Assembly (NCBI GenBank): GCA_037447605.1
Contig: CM074806.1
Coordinates: forward strand, 4,895,287-4,959,286
Length of the DNA: 64,000 bases
Direction: 5' to 3'
Source: Zygnema circumcarinatum
Taxonomy: Eukaryota > Streptophyta > Zygnematophyceae > Zygnematales > Zygnemataceae
A program made the translations under genes and the position numbers. Shown here piece by piece: positions 11,633 to 20,768 of the stretch. The notes below the pieces were generated by a model. That model made no database searches, was not told where the DNA came from, and saw only the letters and a list, made by a program, of their open reading frames with translations. Numbering within the stretch: the stretch's first letter is position 1; every line of letters begins with the position of its first letter.

Positions 11633-14600
11633 CTACGCTTTCGTCTCCTCTCCCTCCCCCTCGCTGTTGCAGTGGCGGGCTCTCTTTCTGCTTCCCAACC
11701 TCTCTTCGGGCAGTGCCCTTTCCTTGCCCATGGCCTCTCTCCCTAAGAGTTTCACCCTCTTCCTCGACAGCACATTTCCTCCCTTCATCTCCCTCGCTTC
11801 CTCTCTCGAACTCGCTCTCGCTGCGGGAGAGGGGGAGCATGGAGGAGCGCGAGTGGTCTCAGTGTCGCTCTCGGAATCAGACGAGCGCACTCCAATGTGA
11901 GTTCCTGCAGAACGCCGTCTCACCTGCCGGCCCGGTGCCGCCTCCTCTCCCCTCGTCCCTCCGCTTTCCTCCTCTTCCGTACACTCCTCCCCCTTTCGCT
12001 TCCTCCTCACTCCTGCAGCCTCTTCTCCCTCCTCACTCTTTTGTCCGATTTTTTCTAAAATCTCATCCTCGCTTTTCCCTCCAAGCCCCACCTTCCTCTC
12101 TCCTTCTTCCGAATCCAAGGCTTCTCCAATTTTCAATATTTTCGCCCCTAAGCCCCCTTCCAAGCAGCCATCCTCATGTGGCCTATTCCTCTTCCTCACT
12201 AATGCTGGCGTGAGGTCTCCTCCTCCCACTTCCTTCTCCTCCTCTTTCCTCCCTTCTCTACCCTTCCCACTCTCTCCCTCCATTCCCACCGGAGGAGCGA
12301 TCCACCTGTGCTGCAAAATTTGTGCCAAAGTCGGCCTTTTCGACTTCTCCGAAAGCAATTTCCGGACAAGGTCCTTTGCAGCCGAGGAGACACCCCCCCA
12401 TGCCGGCTCCTCAAATCGTAAGTTTCCCGCCTTTGATGCTTCGACTATCTCCTCTACCTTCGCTCCAACGAAGGGGTAGTCTTCCCCCAACATGCGATAG
12501 AGAATAACTCCCAGGGACCATACATCTGCGGACTTGTCATACATCTCCCCCTTCACCATTTCCGGTGCCGTGGAGACCGAAGTATTAGAAAACCTCCCTC
12601 GCAACATCTGCCCTTCTTCAAGCTTCACCGCCAACCCAAAATCAGCGATCTTCACAGTCATGGTGTCCGCATCCTCCACGCCCTTTTCCTTTACGAGAAT
12701 GTTTGGAAGCCTGAGGTCCCTATGCATGATGTTCTGGGCGTGAATCGCCGCCACACCTCTGCAGATTTGCTCAAAGACGCTCCTAACCTTCTCCTCTGGG
12801 AATTGCAGCTTTCCGTGCACGTGTTCAAGGAGAGAACCGCCCTCGCAGAGCTCCATAATGTAATACAAGTAATGGTGGTCCTGGAAGACGCCCTTCGCCT
12901 CCACGATGTTGGGGTGGCCCTTCATCGCCGCCATGGCTTCCCACTCCATGAGGAGTCTGCGAGATTCCGCCTCGTGCTGGAAGGTTGGGAGCGTTTGGAA
13001 GCGCTTGGGCACGCCTTTGCAGGCGACGCGCTCCGCCGTCCGCCGGTCCTCGCAGGCGACCACCGCTCCGTATGTGCCGCGGCCCAACACAGGCCCGCAC
13101 TCGAACCGGCTGCAGAGGTCGATGTGCTCCAACTCAGGAATGTGAAAATAAGAGGAATTGTCCTGCTCCTCGTCCTGAGCTCGTACCGGCTTATTGTCGT
13201 CTCCCCCTTCCACTCCCTCATCCCCTCTCTCTTCGTCATCCACTCGCTCTTTCGTACACTCCTCCCCCTTTCGCTTCCTCCTCACTCCTGCAGCCTCTTC
13301 TCCCTCCTCACTCTTTTGTCCGATTTTTTCTAAAATCTCCTCCTCGCTTTTCCCTCCAAGCCCCACCTTCCTCTCTCCTTCTTCCGAATCCAAGGCTTCT
13401 CCAATTTTCAATCTTTTCGCCCCTAAGCCCCCTTCCAACCAGCCATCCTCATCGGGCCGCTTCCGCTTCCTCGTGAGGTCTCCTCCTCCCACTTCCTTCT
13501 CCTCTTTCCTCCCTTCTCTACCCTTCCCACTCTCTCCCTCCATTCCCACCGGAGGAGCGATCCACCTGTGCTGCAAAATTTGTGCCAAAGTCGGCCTTTT
13601 CGACTTCTCCGAAAGCAATTTCCGGACAAGGTCCTTTCCAGCTGAGGAGACACCCCCCCATGCGGGCTCCTCAAATCGTAAGTTATCCGCCTTTGATGTT
13701 TTGAGTATCTCCTCTTCCGTCGCTCCAACGAAGGGGTAGTCTTCCCCCAACATGCGATAGAGAATAACTCCCAGGGACCATACATCTGCGGACTTGTCAT
13801 ACATCCCCCCCTTCACCATTTCCGGTGCCAAGTAGACCGAAGTTCCCAAAAACCTCTCTCGCAACATCTGCCCTTCTTCAAACTTCACCGCCGACCCAAA
13901 ATCAGCGATCTTCACAGTCATGGTGTCCGCATCCTCCACGCCCTTTTCCTTCACGAGAATGTTTGAAAGCTTCAGGTCCCTATGCATGATGTTCTGGGCG
14001 TGCATCGCCGCCACACCTCTGCAGATTTGCTCAAAGACGATCCTAACCTTCTCCTCTGGGAATTGCAGCTTTCTCCTCACGTGCTGAAGGAGAGAACCGC
14101 CCTCGCAGAGCTCCATAATGTAATACACGTAATGGTGATCCTGGAAGACGCCCTTCGCCTCCACGATGTTGGGGTGGCCCTTCATCGCCGCCATGGCCTC
14201 CCACTCCATGAGGTGACCGCGAGATTCCGCCTCGTGCTGGAAGGTTGGGAGCGTTTGGGAGCGCTTGGGCACGCCTTTGCAGGCGACGCGCTCCGCCGTC
14301 CGCCGGTCCTCGCAGGCGACCACCGCTCCGTATGTGCCGCGGCCCAACACAGGCCCGCACTCGAACCGGCTGCAGAGGTCGATGTGCTCCAACTCAGGAA
14401 TGTGAAAATAAGAGGAATTGCCCTGCTCCTCGTCCTGAGCTCGTACCGGCTTATGGTCGTCTCCCCCTTCCACTCCCTCATCCCCTCTCTCTTCATCATC
14501 CCCTCGCTCTTCCTTTCCCACCTCCCCCTTCTCCCCTACCTCTCCCAACCCCTCTCCAGCTCCCTTCCCCGTCCAGGCCACCCATTCCGAGAAGGAGAGG

Positions 14601-14695
14601 GCGGAGTGCCAGCTGTTACGCAGAACCCATTCAGAAAAGGCCAGGTCCCTGTGCGCCACCTCTTCTGTTGCGCCCGCAGACATGGCGCCGCCCAT
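11633..14695 (-). CDS. Tandem double protein kinase, CDPK/CaMK-like catalytic domains
   Basis: A single open frame of about 1020 codons without introns, unlike its neighbours. The first ATG is at 14695; a GTG lies 9 bases further out. Two Ser/Thr kinase domains of roughly 260 residues (about 110-370 and 530-790) are joined by acidic, Lys/Arg/Glu-rich linkers. Domain 1 has the glycine loop GRGTYGAVV, the lysine in VACK, HRDLKLSN, ADFGSA, GTSVYLAPE and DVWSLG. Domain 2 is nearly identical but reads HRDLRLPN and NTSVSTAPE. Both end with a KDLVRKLLSEKSKRPT segment like CDPK/CaMK kinases, but no EF-hands are present. The C-terminal region is low-complexity and basic/acidic. The substrate is unknown. 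The lack of introns could reflect retroposition; this is inference. Confidence 0.85.
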   Translation of the reverse strand: MGGAMSAGATEEVAHRDLAFSEWVLRNSWHSALSFSEWVAWTGKGAGEGLGEVGEKGEVGKEERGDDEERGDEGVEGGDDHKPVRAQDEEQGNSSYFHIPELEHIDLCSRFECGPVLGRGTYGAVVACEDRRTAERVACKGVPKRSQTLPTFQHEAESRGHLMEWEAMAAMKGHPNIVEAKGVFQDHHYVYYIMELCEGGSLLQHVRRKLQFPEEKVRIVFEQICRGVAAMHAQNIMHRDLKLSNILVKEKGVEDADTMTVKIADFGSAVKFEEGQMLRERFLGTSVYLAPEMVKGGMYDKSADVWSLGVILYRMLGEDYPFVGATEEEILKTSKADNLRFEEPAWGGVSSAGKDLVRKLLSEKSKRPTLAQILQHRWIAPPVGMEGESGKGREGRKEEKEVGGGDLTRKRKRPDEDGWLEGGLGAKRLKIGEALDSEEGERKVGLGGKSEEEILEKIGQKSEEGEEAAGVRRKRKGEECTKERVDDEERGDEGVEGGDDNKPVRAQDEEQDNSSYFHIPELEHIDLCSRFECGPVLGRGTYGAVVACEDRRTAERVACKGVPKRFQTLPTFQHEAESRRLLMEWEAMAAMKGHPNIVEAKGVFQDHHYLYYIMELCEGGSLLEHVHGKLQFPEEKVRSVFEQICRGVAAIHAQNIMHRDLRLPNILVKEKGVEDADTMTVKIADFGLAVKLEEGQMLRGRFSNTSVSTAPEMVKGEMYDKSADVWSLGVILYRMLGEDYPFVGAKVEEIVEASKAGNLRFEEPAWGGVSSAAKDLVRKLLSEKSKRPTLAQILQHRWIAPPVGMEGESGKGREGRKEEEKEVGGGDLTPALVRKRNRPHEDGCLEGGLGAKILKIGEALDSEEGERKVGLGGKSEDEILEKIGQKSEEGEEAAGVRRKRKGEECTEEEESGGTRGEEAAPGRQVRRRSAGTHIGVRSSDSESDTETTRAPPCSPSPAARASSREEAREMKGGNVLSRKRVKLLGREAMGKERALPEERLGSRKRARHCNSEGEGEETKA
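11978..14500. repeat. Direct tandem duplication (~1.26 kb unit) inside the kinase gene
   Basis: Unit one (about 11978-13235) and unit two (about 13253-14500) align nearly base for base with an offset of about 1260-1275. For example, 12481-12540 equals 13741-13800 exactly. Each unit covers one kinase domain plus its linker. High identity suggests a recent duplication or ongoing gene conversion. Confidence 0.92.
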
Positions 14696-16423
14696 GGCGG
14701 CCACTCTCCGCTCAGCTCGGCCACCTCCCTGAGCTCAAATGCCACACTCTCACGCTCTCACACTCTCCACCACTCTCTGATGATCACACTGTCTCTCTCA
14801 CTATGATGATATTATGCGTGTTCCTCTCACGTTATCTTAGTTGCAGCTCTCTCTCTCTGCCCACTGCCTGTCTCTCCCTCGCTCCCTCTCTCCCTCTCAG
14901 CGCCTCCTGAGGCGCGAAGAGTGAGGACTGGCGTCCGCCTGTAGGGAGGTGCGGAGGCCTCGCGCCGCGTGGTCCATCGGACGGCGGAGATCGCCCTGCC
15001 AGATCTGTCGGTGGAAATTTGCGCTTTCCTTGCCACTTGGCATGCGTTCTCCGCGGACCTCGGAGCGCCGCAGAATGAGTACTTCGCGAAATCCGAACGC
15101 CGAGGCGGTACTCCGCCGAGGGCGGTTGGTGAGTCGCACGCTACGTCAGCCGATAAGGCCACGTGGCCGCCTCTCAGGGCTTCCCGCCGGGCCGGGGCTT
15201 CACCCGCGTTGGCTTTCGTACTGATCTTGTCCCAGCCGTACGGACTTAGTGCCACGTCAGAACATTGGAGGATCGCCTTTGCCTTTGCCTTTGCCTTTTT
15301 TTTTTTTTTTCGAATCCCAGGGCCAGGGCCGGGCATCGTAAAATAAGGGACTATTTGAAAAGGTCTCGTGAAAACCTAAATAAAACTCAGAAAGTCCCTA
15401 GAATAAAGCCGCCCTTCAATATGGAGTAGAAAAAAGGACCTAAACGAGACGTGCCAGACGTACGGATGAAAACGAAACAGTGTCTGCCTGCCCGCCCGCC
15501 CCCTGAGGCTGTTTGGGCGTGGCGTGTCTGCCTTGTTATTGGGCGAGAGGCCGAGGTTGGCGCCAAGAGGAATCGGACGGCTCCCTGGAGGTCCCGCGCG
15601 CCTGCCCGAGGAGGGAGAAGGGGGGGGTTCAGGAATATTGACAACACTCACTTGGTCTTTTTGGCGACAATGGAGGGAGGGAACGTGGCAAAAATGGAGT
15701 CGAACTCTGGTGCTTCATGCGTCGCTAGGCATATCAACAGTGTAAGAAAAACGGTGATCTTCGAATGCTACCACAAGACAAAAACTTCGTCCAAAACTAC
15801 AAACAAAGGTTTACGTAAAAAAGGTGCAAGAAAGTACAAAAAGTACCAAAAAAGGACGAGCAAAAAAGTCCGTCAAATCCCGAAAATGAAACTCAAATTG
15901 GTCCCGAAAATAAGTAAAGTACGGGATTTCAGGGAATTCCCTTATTTGATGATGCCTGGCTAGGGCCCAGCTAGAGGCAGGGCTTGACCGTGCCACGTGT
16001 GCTTCAATCTCAAGTGCGAATCGGCCGCCTGGTTGGCTGACATAGAGGCTGATCCAGGTTCGAATCGCTAGCAACGGTTGGCAACCGCCCTATCCAATGG
16101 TTGTACCCTGTGGTCTTTGGTTTTCAACCATGTGGGATGGTTGCCAACCATTGCATGCGTCCAATGACTGCTTATCCTTGGGAGTGTTTGGTTGCGAGCA
16201 TGCCTCGCCGCTTCTCTTGGAATGCCTGCCGACCGACTGATCGACCGCGGAGCGACGCGAGCACAGGCAGCAGGCCCCCCTTTCAGCGAGCCTGCCTGCC
16301 TGCCTGCCGAGTGCAAACAGTCCAGATGCCGACATTTTCACAATTCTGGACAAACAAAATTTGCTAAGGAGCTTTTGCCTTCTTTGGATTCTTGGGTTGG
16401 CAAGATCCCAAGTACAGCAAGCA
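14696..16423. other. Intergenic, repeat-like DNA
   Basis: The part next to the kinase start (14740-14900) is CT-rich, so it is purine-rich on the kinase sense strand. A GCCTTT repeat runs into a T tract near 15277-15310. Beyond it lies a segment bounded by imperfect inverted repeats (listed separately) and a hairpin-rich patch near 16071-16154. Open frames here have no recognisable domain. Confidence 0.5.
15328..15960. mobile_element. Possible MITE-like element with inverted repeats
   Basis: Bases 15328-15350 and the reverse complement of 15938-15960 match at about 20 of 23 positions around a core AATAAGGGA. The arms are 587 bases apart with no protein-coding capacity between them. This resembles a small non-autonomous DNA transposon. 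I could not define a target-site duplication, and a T tract beside the left arm leaves a retroposed origin possible. Confidence 0.3.
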
Positions 16424-19400
16424 TCACTGTAGGTTCCTTACGATTTCAGTTACCAGTTCAACAACGACGTCATGCTCAATGTCTATGTCCGTATCTTTGG
16501 ATCCATTTCCATGAAGGAGGTAGTACTTGAGGTTACAGAGGAACGCTACATAATGGTACACGGGATTGTTGAAGCCTTGGGGCCGCACTTCCAGCACCTC
16601 GCCATACGGAGGCATGAAGACGAGGTTTGTCATGGCAGCTCCATGCGGCGCTATGTACAGTCGCGCTTTTGAGAACAGCTCTCGTGCTTCCAGCAACGGC
16701 AGTCTGCCGTGAAAAATCTGCAAAGTTGCCGGGAGAGCTACATGAGCAGGGCAACAGCGACTGGAGGACGGGGCCGCTGGACTTGGCAGCGATGCACAAG
16801 ACCCCAAGTGCTTGTGACCCTGCGAGCAGGCCCATCGGCATGGCATGCCCAATTTCCACCGCTTGACCCCTCTTCCTCAAGCAAGGCTGGAGGCAGGGAT
16901 GCAAATGTGTTAAAAAGGGACAGCGCATGGGGAGCATCAGACACGAATGTCGTCATGCAGCAACGGGCCATCATGCGGTCCTGTCTCGGTAGAATAGCTC
17001 TCAGCACAGCCCCTATGCAAGAGTATGCTTGTCCTGCAACACTAGAGAGAACAGAGTACGGATAAGACAAAGGCAGCCACCAGACCTCATCCACGACCTG
17101 CCAACTCACAGGGAAATGTGCAATACCTTGATTCGCTCTTCTGGCAACAGCCTAAGCAAACGCAATTTCAGCCTTCCCCATCCCACAATACGGCGGGTAT
17201 TCTCTCGTACTCCAATCACAATTCTCCAATCGGATGGAATCGCCCATCTTGTATCATTCCCCTGCCTGGCTCCTTGACCCCCTCCTTTAGCATTGCTGCC
17301 AAGTACAGACGTTCTTTTTTTGCCCTCGATCGATGCTGGTTCAAGAGAATCCGCCGCTTCACTGATAGCTGAAACGTTATCTTGCAAAAAGTATTCGTTT
17401 CTGAGCCTTTGAACCAGTGCGCGACTGGGCCTGCCGCAACGCGCCATTGGGGGCAGCAACAAACGCTCCACAAAAAACAGTTCGTTATCATGAATCATGT
17501 GCAGATTCAACGTATTCGGCGGTAAATGGATGAGCTCGAATGTGTAGAAGAAATGCTCCTGCAAAAACAATAGGAGAAGATATGTGAGCTATGGCTAAGT
17601 CCGTTAATTTTGTTCTTAAGCTATCGACAGGCACTTATGATTTTTACTAAGCCCAGCAAAAAGAGGACACAAACGGCGGAACAGTAACGCAGAACGAGAC
17701 CAACAAAAGGGATGACCACAATAACATCACAACCCTGCATCTTACTCGTTCCTCCCTCGAAAAGTTATCCTTTCAATGATATAACATTGAGGTCACGTTC
17801 CTTAAGCAGCCTGAATTTGAGTGAGGCGTACCAAAAAGACGAGAGCGGAATAGCTCTAACGCATAATGAAGTAATGGACATACCTGCAAAGCTCTGTAGG
17901 CCACAGGCAATCCTGGATGCTTGGCGAGAAACGGCTTCAGGAGTAGAAGTGCTGGCATAACCTCCAACATCGCATGGTAAAAATTCGGTCCGTTCCAATA
18001 TGCAATGCTCGCCATCTCTTTGAATACATGCACAATTGTCTCGTTCACCTTGTATGTGCCCCAGTCAATTGGAGCAGATCTACCCATACAGCATCCCCAA
18101 AATCCGACAGATAAGTCACCCCATCATGCCCAATTCCACAAGAAACTCCAAAGCCAGCAAATCGAAAATCCCAACCCGAGTATCAGTTGTGGACAAAAAG
18201 TCCAGTAATTATATCTGGCCGATCTGCCAGCTTGTCTCAGAGGCCACTAACTGCGCTAGACTATTTTGAATTAGGAACGAGGACACACGTCAGAATTCTG
18301 GTAAAGAGCAGCTGCTGGGGGCATATCCTTTGGAACCTGGACCAATCATTGAGCCTTCAATACTGCGCAAAGAACGGCCATTTGCCCGAAAGGGCATGAA
18401 TCAATATTCTTTTGAACAGCAATGCTAGTTTACAATGAAAATAAGTAGCTATCGAAGCCTACAAATGCAGTTTCAAAAAAAGCATCATGAAGCAAGTGGA
18501 GGAACTGTTGCAAGAAGAACGAACCTGCATACTGTGGCATGCTTGTAAATGTGGTGATTGTCAAAGACAGTACCACGGTCATTGATGTACACATTCTCCA
18601 GGACGTACATCTGCATAAGTTACATCTACATCATCAGACACTCATGTAACTCCATATTCAGCTCCCTTTACCCTGGAAGGATGGAGGAAGGTTGAAGGAT
18701 GGAGGAAGGAAGGAGGTGGCGGCTGGTTGAAGGATTTTGAGTCGTTCTCTATAGCCAATGGGAACCTTGAAAAAACTGATGTCCGATGATGACATGCCTA
18801 CAAGGAAGGTTGCTTGAGGGGAGAGACAAAAGGTCCATGTAGCTCATTAAATAAGGTTATCTTTCCTATTTCCTGCAGGAATGATATTGTAAGTGGGTAG
18901 CGCAGTTGTCTACAATGATAAGTGCAGAGCAGAAATCATTCAACAGCTTTTGTAGAGTTGCCCTTACCCTTCTTGCTTACATTTTTGACGTATTTGACAA
19001 AGAGATGCATCAGACCTGCATGTTTATGGCTATTGTCACCTAATCAATTTTTACCGTTTCATTATTCTCAGAAGATCCCTAGCAAGAAAAATAGGATCGA
19101 CCAATTACGCCAAATAATTTTCAGAAATGAATTACTTGAACACAAATTCCTGTAGTTGTCATGGAGAGAAGAAAGTCAGCTCCAGTTCAGCCCTTCTCAG
19201 TTCTCTGAAGGAGCATACTTGACCTGCAAAACGATCGCCAGCCTCGCAATCAAATGTTGTGTTGGGTCCCTTGTAGTTGATAGGAGGCTCTGATCGCGGC
19301 CCAGGGTCGTCTACTGCGTCGCTGTTCCAGCACGCCGAGACAGGAGCTGCCGTCCTTGGGAGCCATTTGTTGCAGGATGAAAAAGCAGGGCAATCGCCGC

Positions 19401-20115
19401 CTCTGCATTGTATGCCCTGCAGCCTGCCTTCACATGGCCTATCACTAAAGCTTGCCTCTTCACCTAGAAAGGAAGCCACAGACAAAGGCAATGTAATTCT
19501 GCGACCAACGACTCTCATTCGAAGCACAGCCAAACACATTTCGCCAGTGACCGAAGACTGCTTCCAAAGGCACAACATCCCACTGAAAAAGCCACTTCTT
19601 TGCGTCACCAAGGCTTCTGATACACAAGATGGCCTTCCAGGCTTGAACGTGCAAGATAAACCAAAGAAATGCCATTTCTAAAGCTAGTTTGAGCAGGAGG
19701 ATCGAACATTGTCACCCAAGTGCCGCTCCACACTCTAAGGACTACGCAATTCAGAGCTCCACCAACTGCATTACACCTGAAAGGCTTTGAACCAGCAACA
19801 CATGTCATCCACAGGTTTCTATCGCGTGTGCACCTGGAAATACCGGAGGTCCAATTCCTTCAAATTCTCATAGGTAATATCTCCGTTTCCAAGTGTCTCC
19901 GTCCGCACTTCTCCGAGCTCCCATGAACCCCCTTGCGGCTCGAAAGTCGCATGAAGAGTTCTGGCAGCAGGGCGGAGGGAAGCGTGGGAGGAAAGGAGCA
20001 GCGATGGCCAGCAGAGGGGCTCGCGCGGCAGGAGGCAGAGCGAGGCGGCGAGCAGCCCCGCCGCCGCAGCAACAAGGCCGCAGGTGTGTAGGAGCCACGC
20101 CTCCGCCATAGCCAT
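16424..20115 (-). CDS. GT61-family glycosyltransferase (DUF563), type II membrane protein
   Basis: A Golgi-type glycosyltransferase; family members transfer xylose, arabinose or GlcNAc to glycans or glycoproteins. The start ATG is at 20115 (MAMAEAWLL), followed by one hydrophobic segment of about 20 residues that acts as a signal anchor. Exon 1 ends at 19834. A luminal cysteine-containing exon lies near 19480-19230. YVLENVYINDRGTVFDN (about 18620-18530) and GPNFYHAMLEVMPALLLL (about 18000-17900) are family landmarks. A further exon has ENTRRIVGWGRLK near 17240-17190. The final exon carries the signature FHGRLPLLEARELFSKA, PHGAAMTNLVFMPP and a later HYVAFLCNLKYYLL. The exact donor sugar cannot be read from sequence. 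The join between exon 1 and the next exon is uncertain. Confidence 0.82.
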
Positions 20116-20768
20116 GCCTCCCCTCCCCCGCGAGCTCGTGCTCGTGCAGAGGCGCAGGCGGGGCGCTTCAAGCCGTGCTGTACGGCCCACTTGGCACCGC
20201 ACAAGGTCGAAGGCAGCCCCAGCCCTTTTCGGTTCAAGAGTGCGAGAGATGCGTGTCTCAAGTCCCCCCCCCTTGTGTTCCTTGACGTTTTTTGTAAGAA
20301 TGTTTTGGATGTTTCGCCCCACAGAGCGCGGTGATGCTGTCATCGGAGAATGTGGAATTCGTGGAGAGAAGAGGAGGAGAGGTCGCTCTGCCGAGGTCTT
20401 GACTCGGGACAATGGACACGTTCTGCCAAACATAACGACTGATGACCTCAGGCCGAGATCTGAAGGCTTTCACTTTCAAGGTTGGATGTGCGGTTCTGCG
20501 TGCTTGACACGGCGCCCTTCCCCGGCAGGAGCCGCAATTTTCGAATGCGAGTTTTCAAACAAACAGGAAGCGAGAACTGCAGCAAGTGTGGGGGACAACA
20601 ATTTTGCTGTACTTTGATATCATACGCAGAGAATGAAACGAAGGGTGGAAAACAATATCCAAAATGCACAACCATTCACAATTAGCAATGCCTGGTTAAG
20701 CTTGTTTTGGTTGCCGGTAGGCCATGGCTCGACCACGTAAGCCCTATACAGACCGGAAGCTGAAGGGG
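20116..20768. other. Intergenic between GT61 start and cereblon stop
   Basis: Upstream region of the GT61 gene and downstream region of cereblon, both on the minus strand. One TGTACGG motif lies at about 20179, close to the GT61 start. No coding exon is supported here. Confidence 0.45.

Noticed and set aside
12722-13333. Plus-strand frames opposite the double kinase, also at 13982-14806
   Set aside because: They repeat with the duplicated units and mirror the kinase codons. No domain is seen in the plus-strand translation.
14827-15346. Possible transposon-related protein frames on either strand near 14.9-15.3 kb
   Set aside because: No reverse transcriptase, integrase or transposase motif is visible, and poly-Lys/Ala or poly-Phe runs come from the GCCTTT and T tract.
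16040-16070. tRNA-like B box GGTTCGAATCGC
   Set aside because: The 5-base stem on either side does not pair and no A box or acceptor stem is found. At most it is a remnant of a tRNA-derived repeat.
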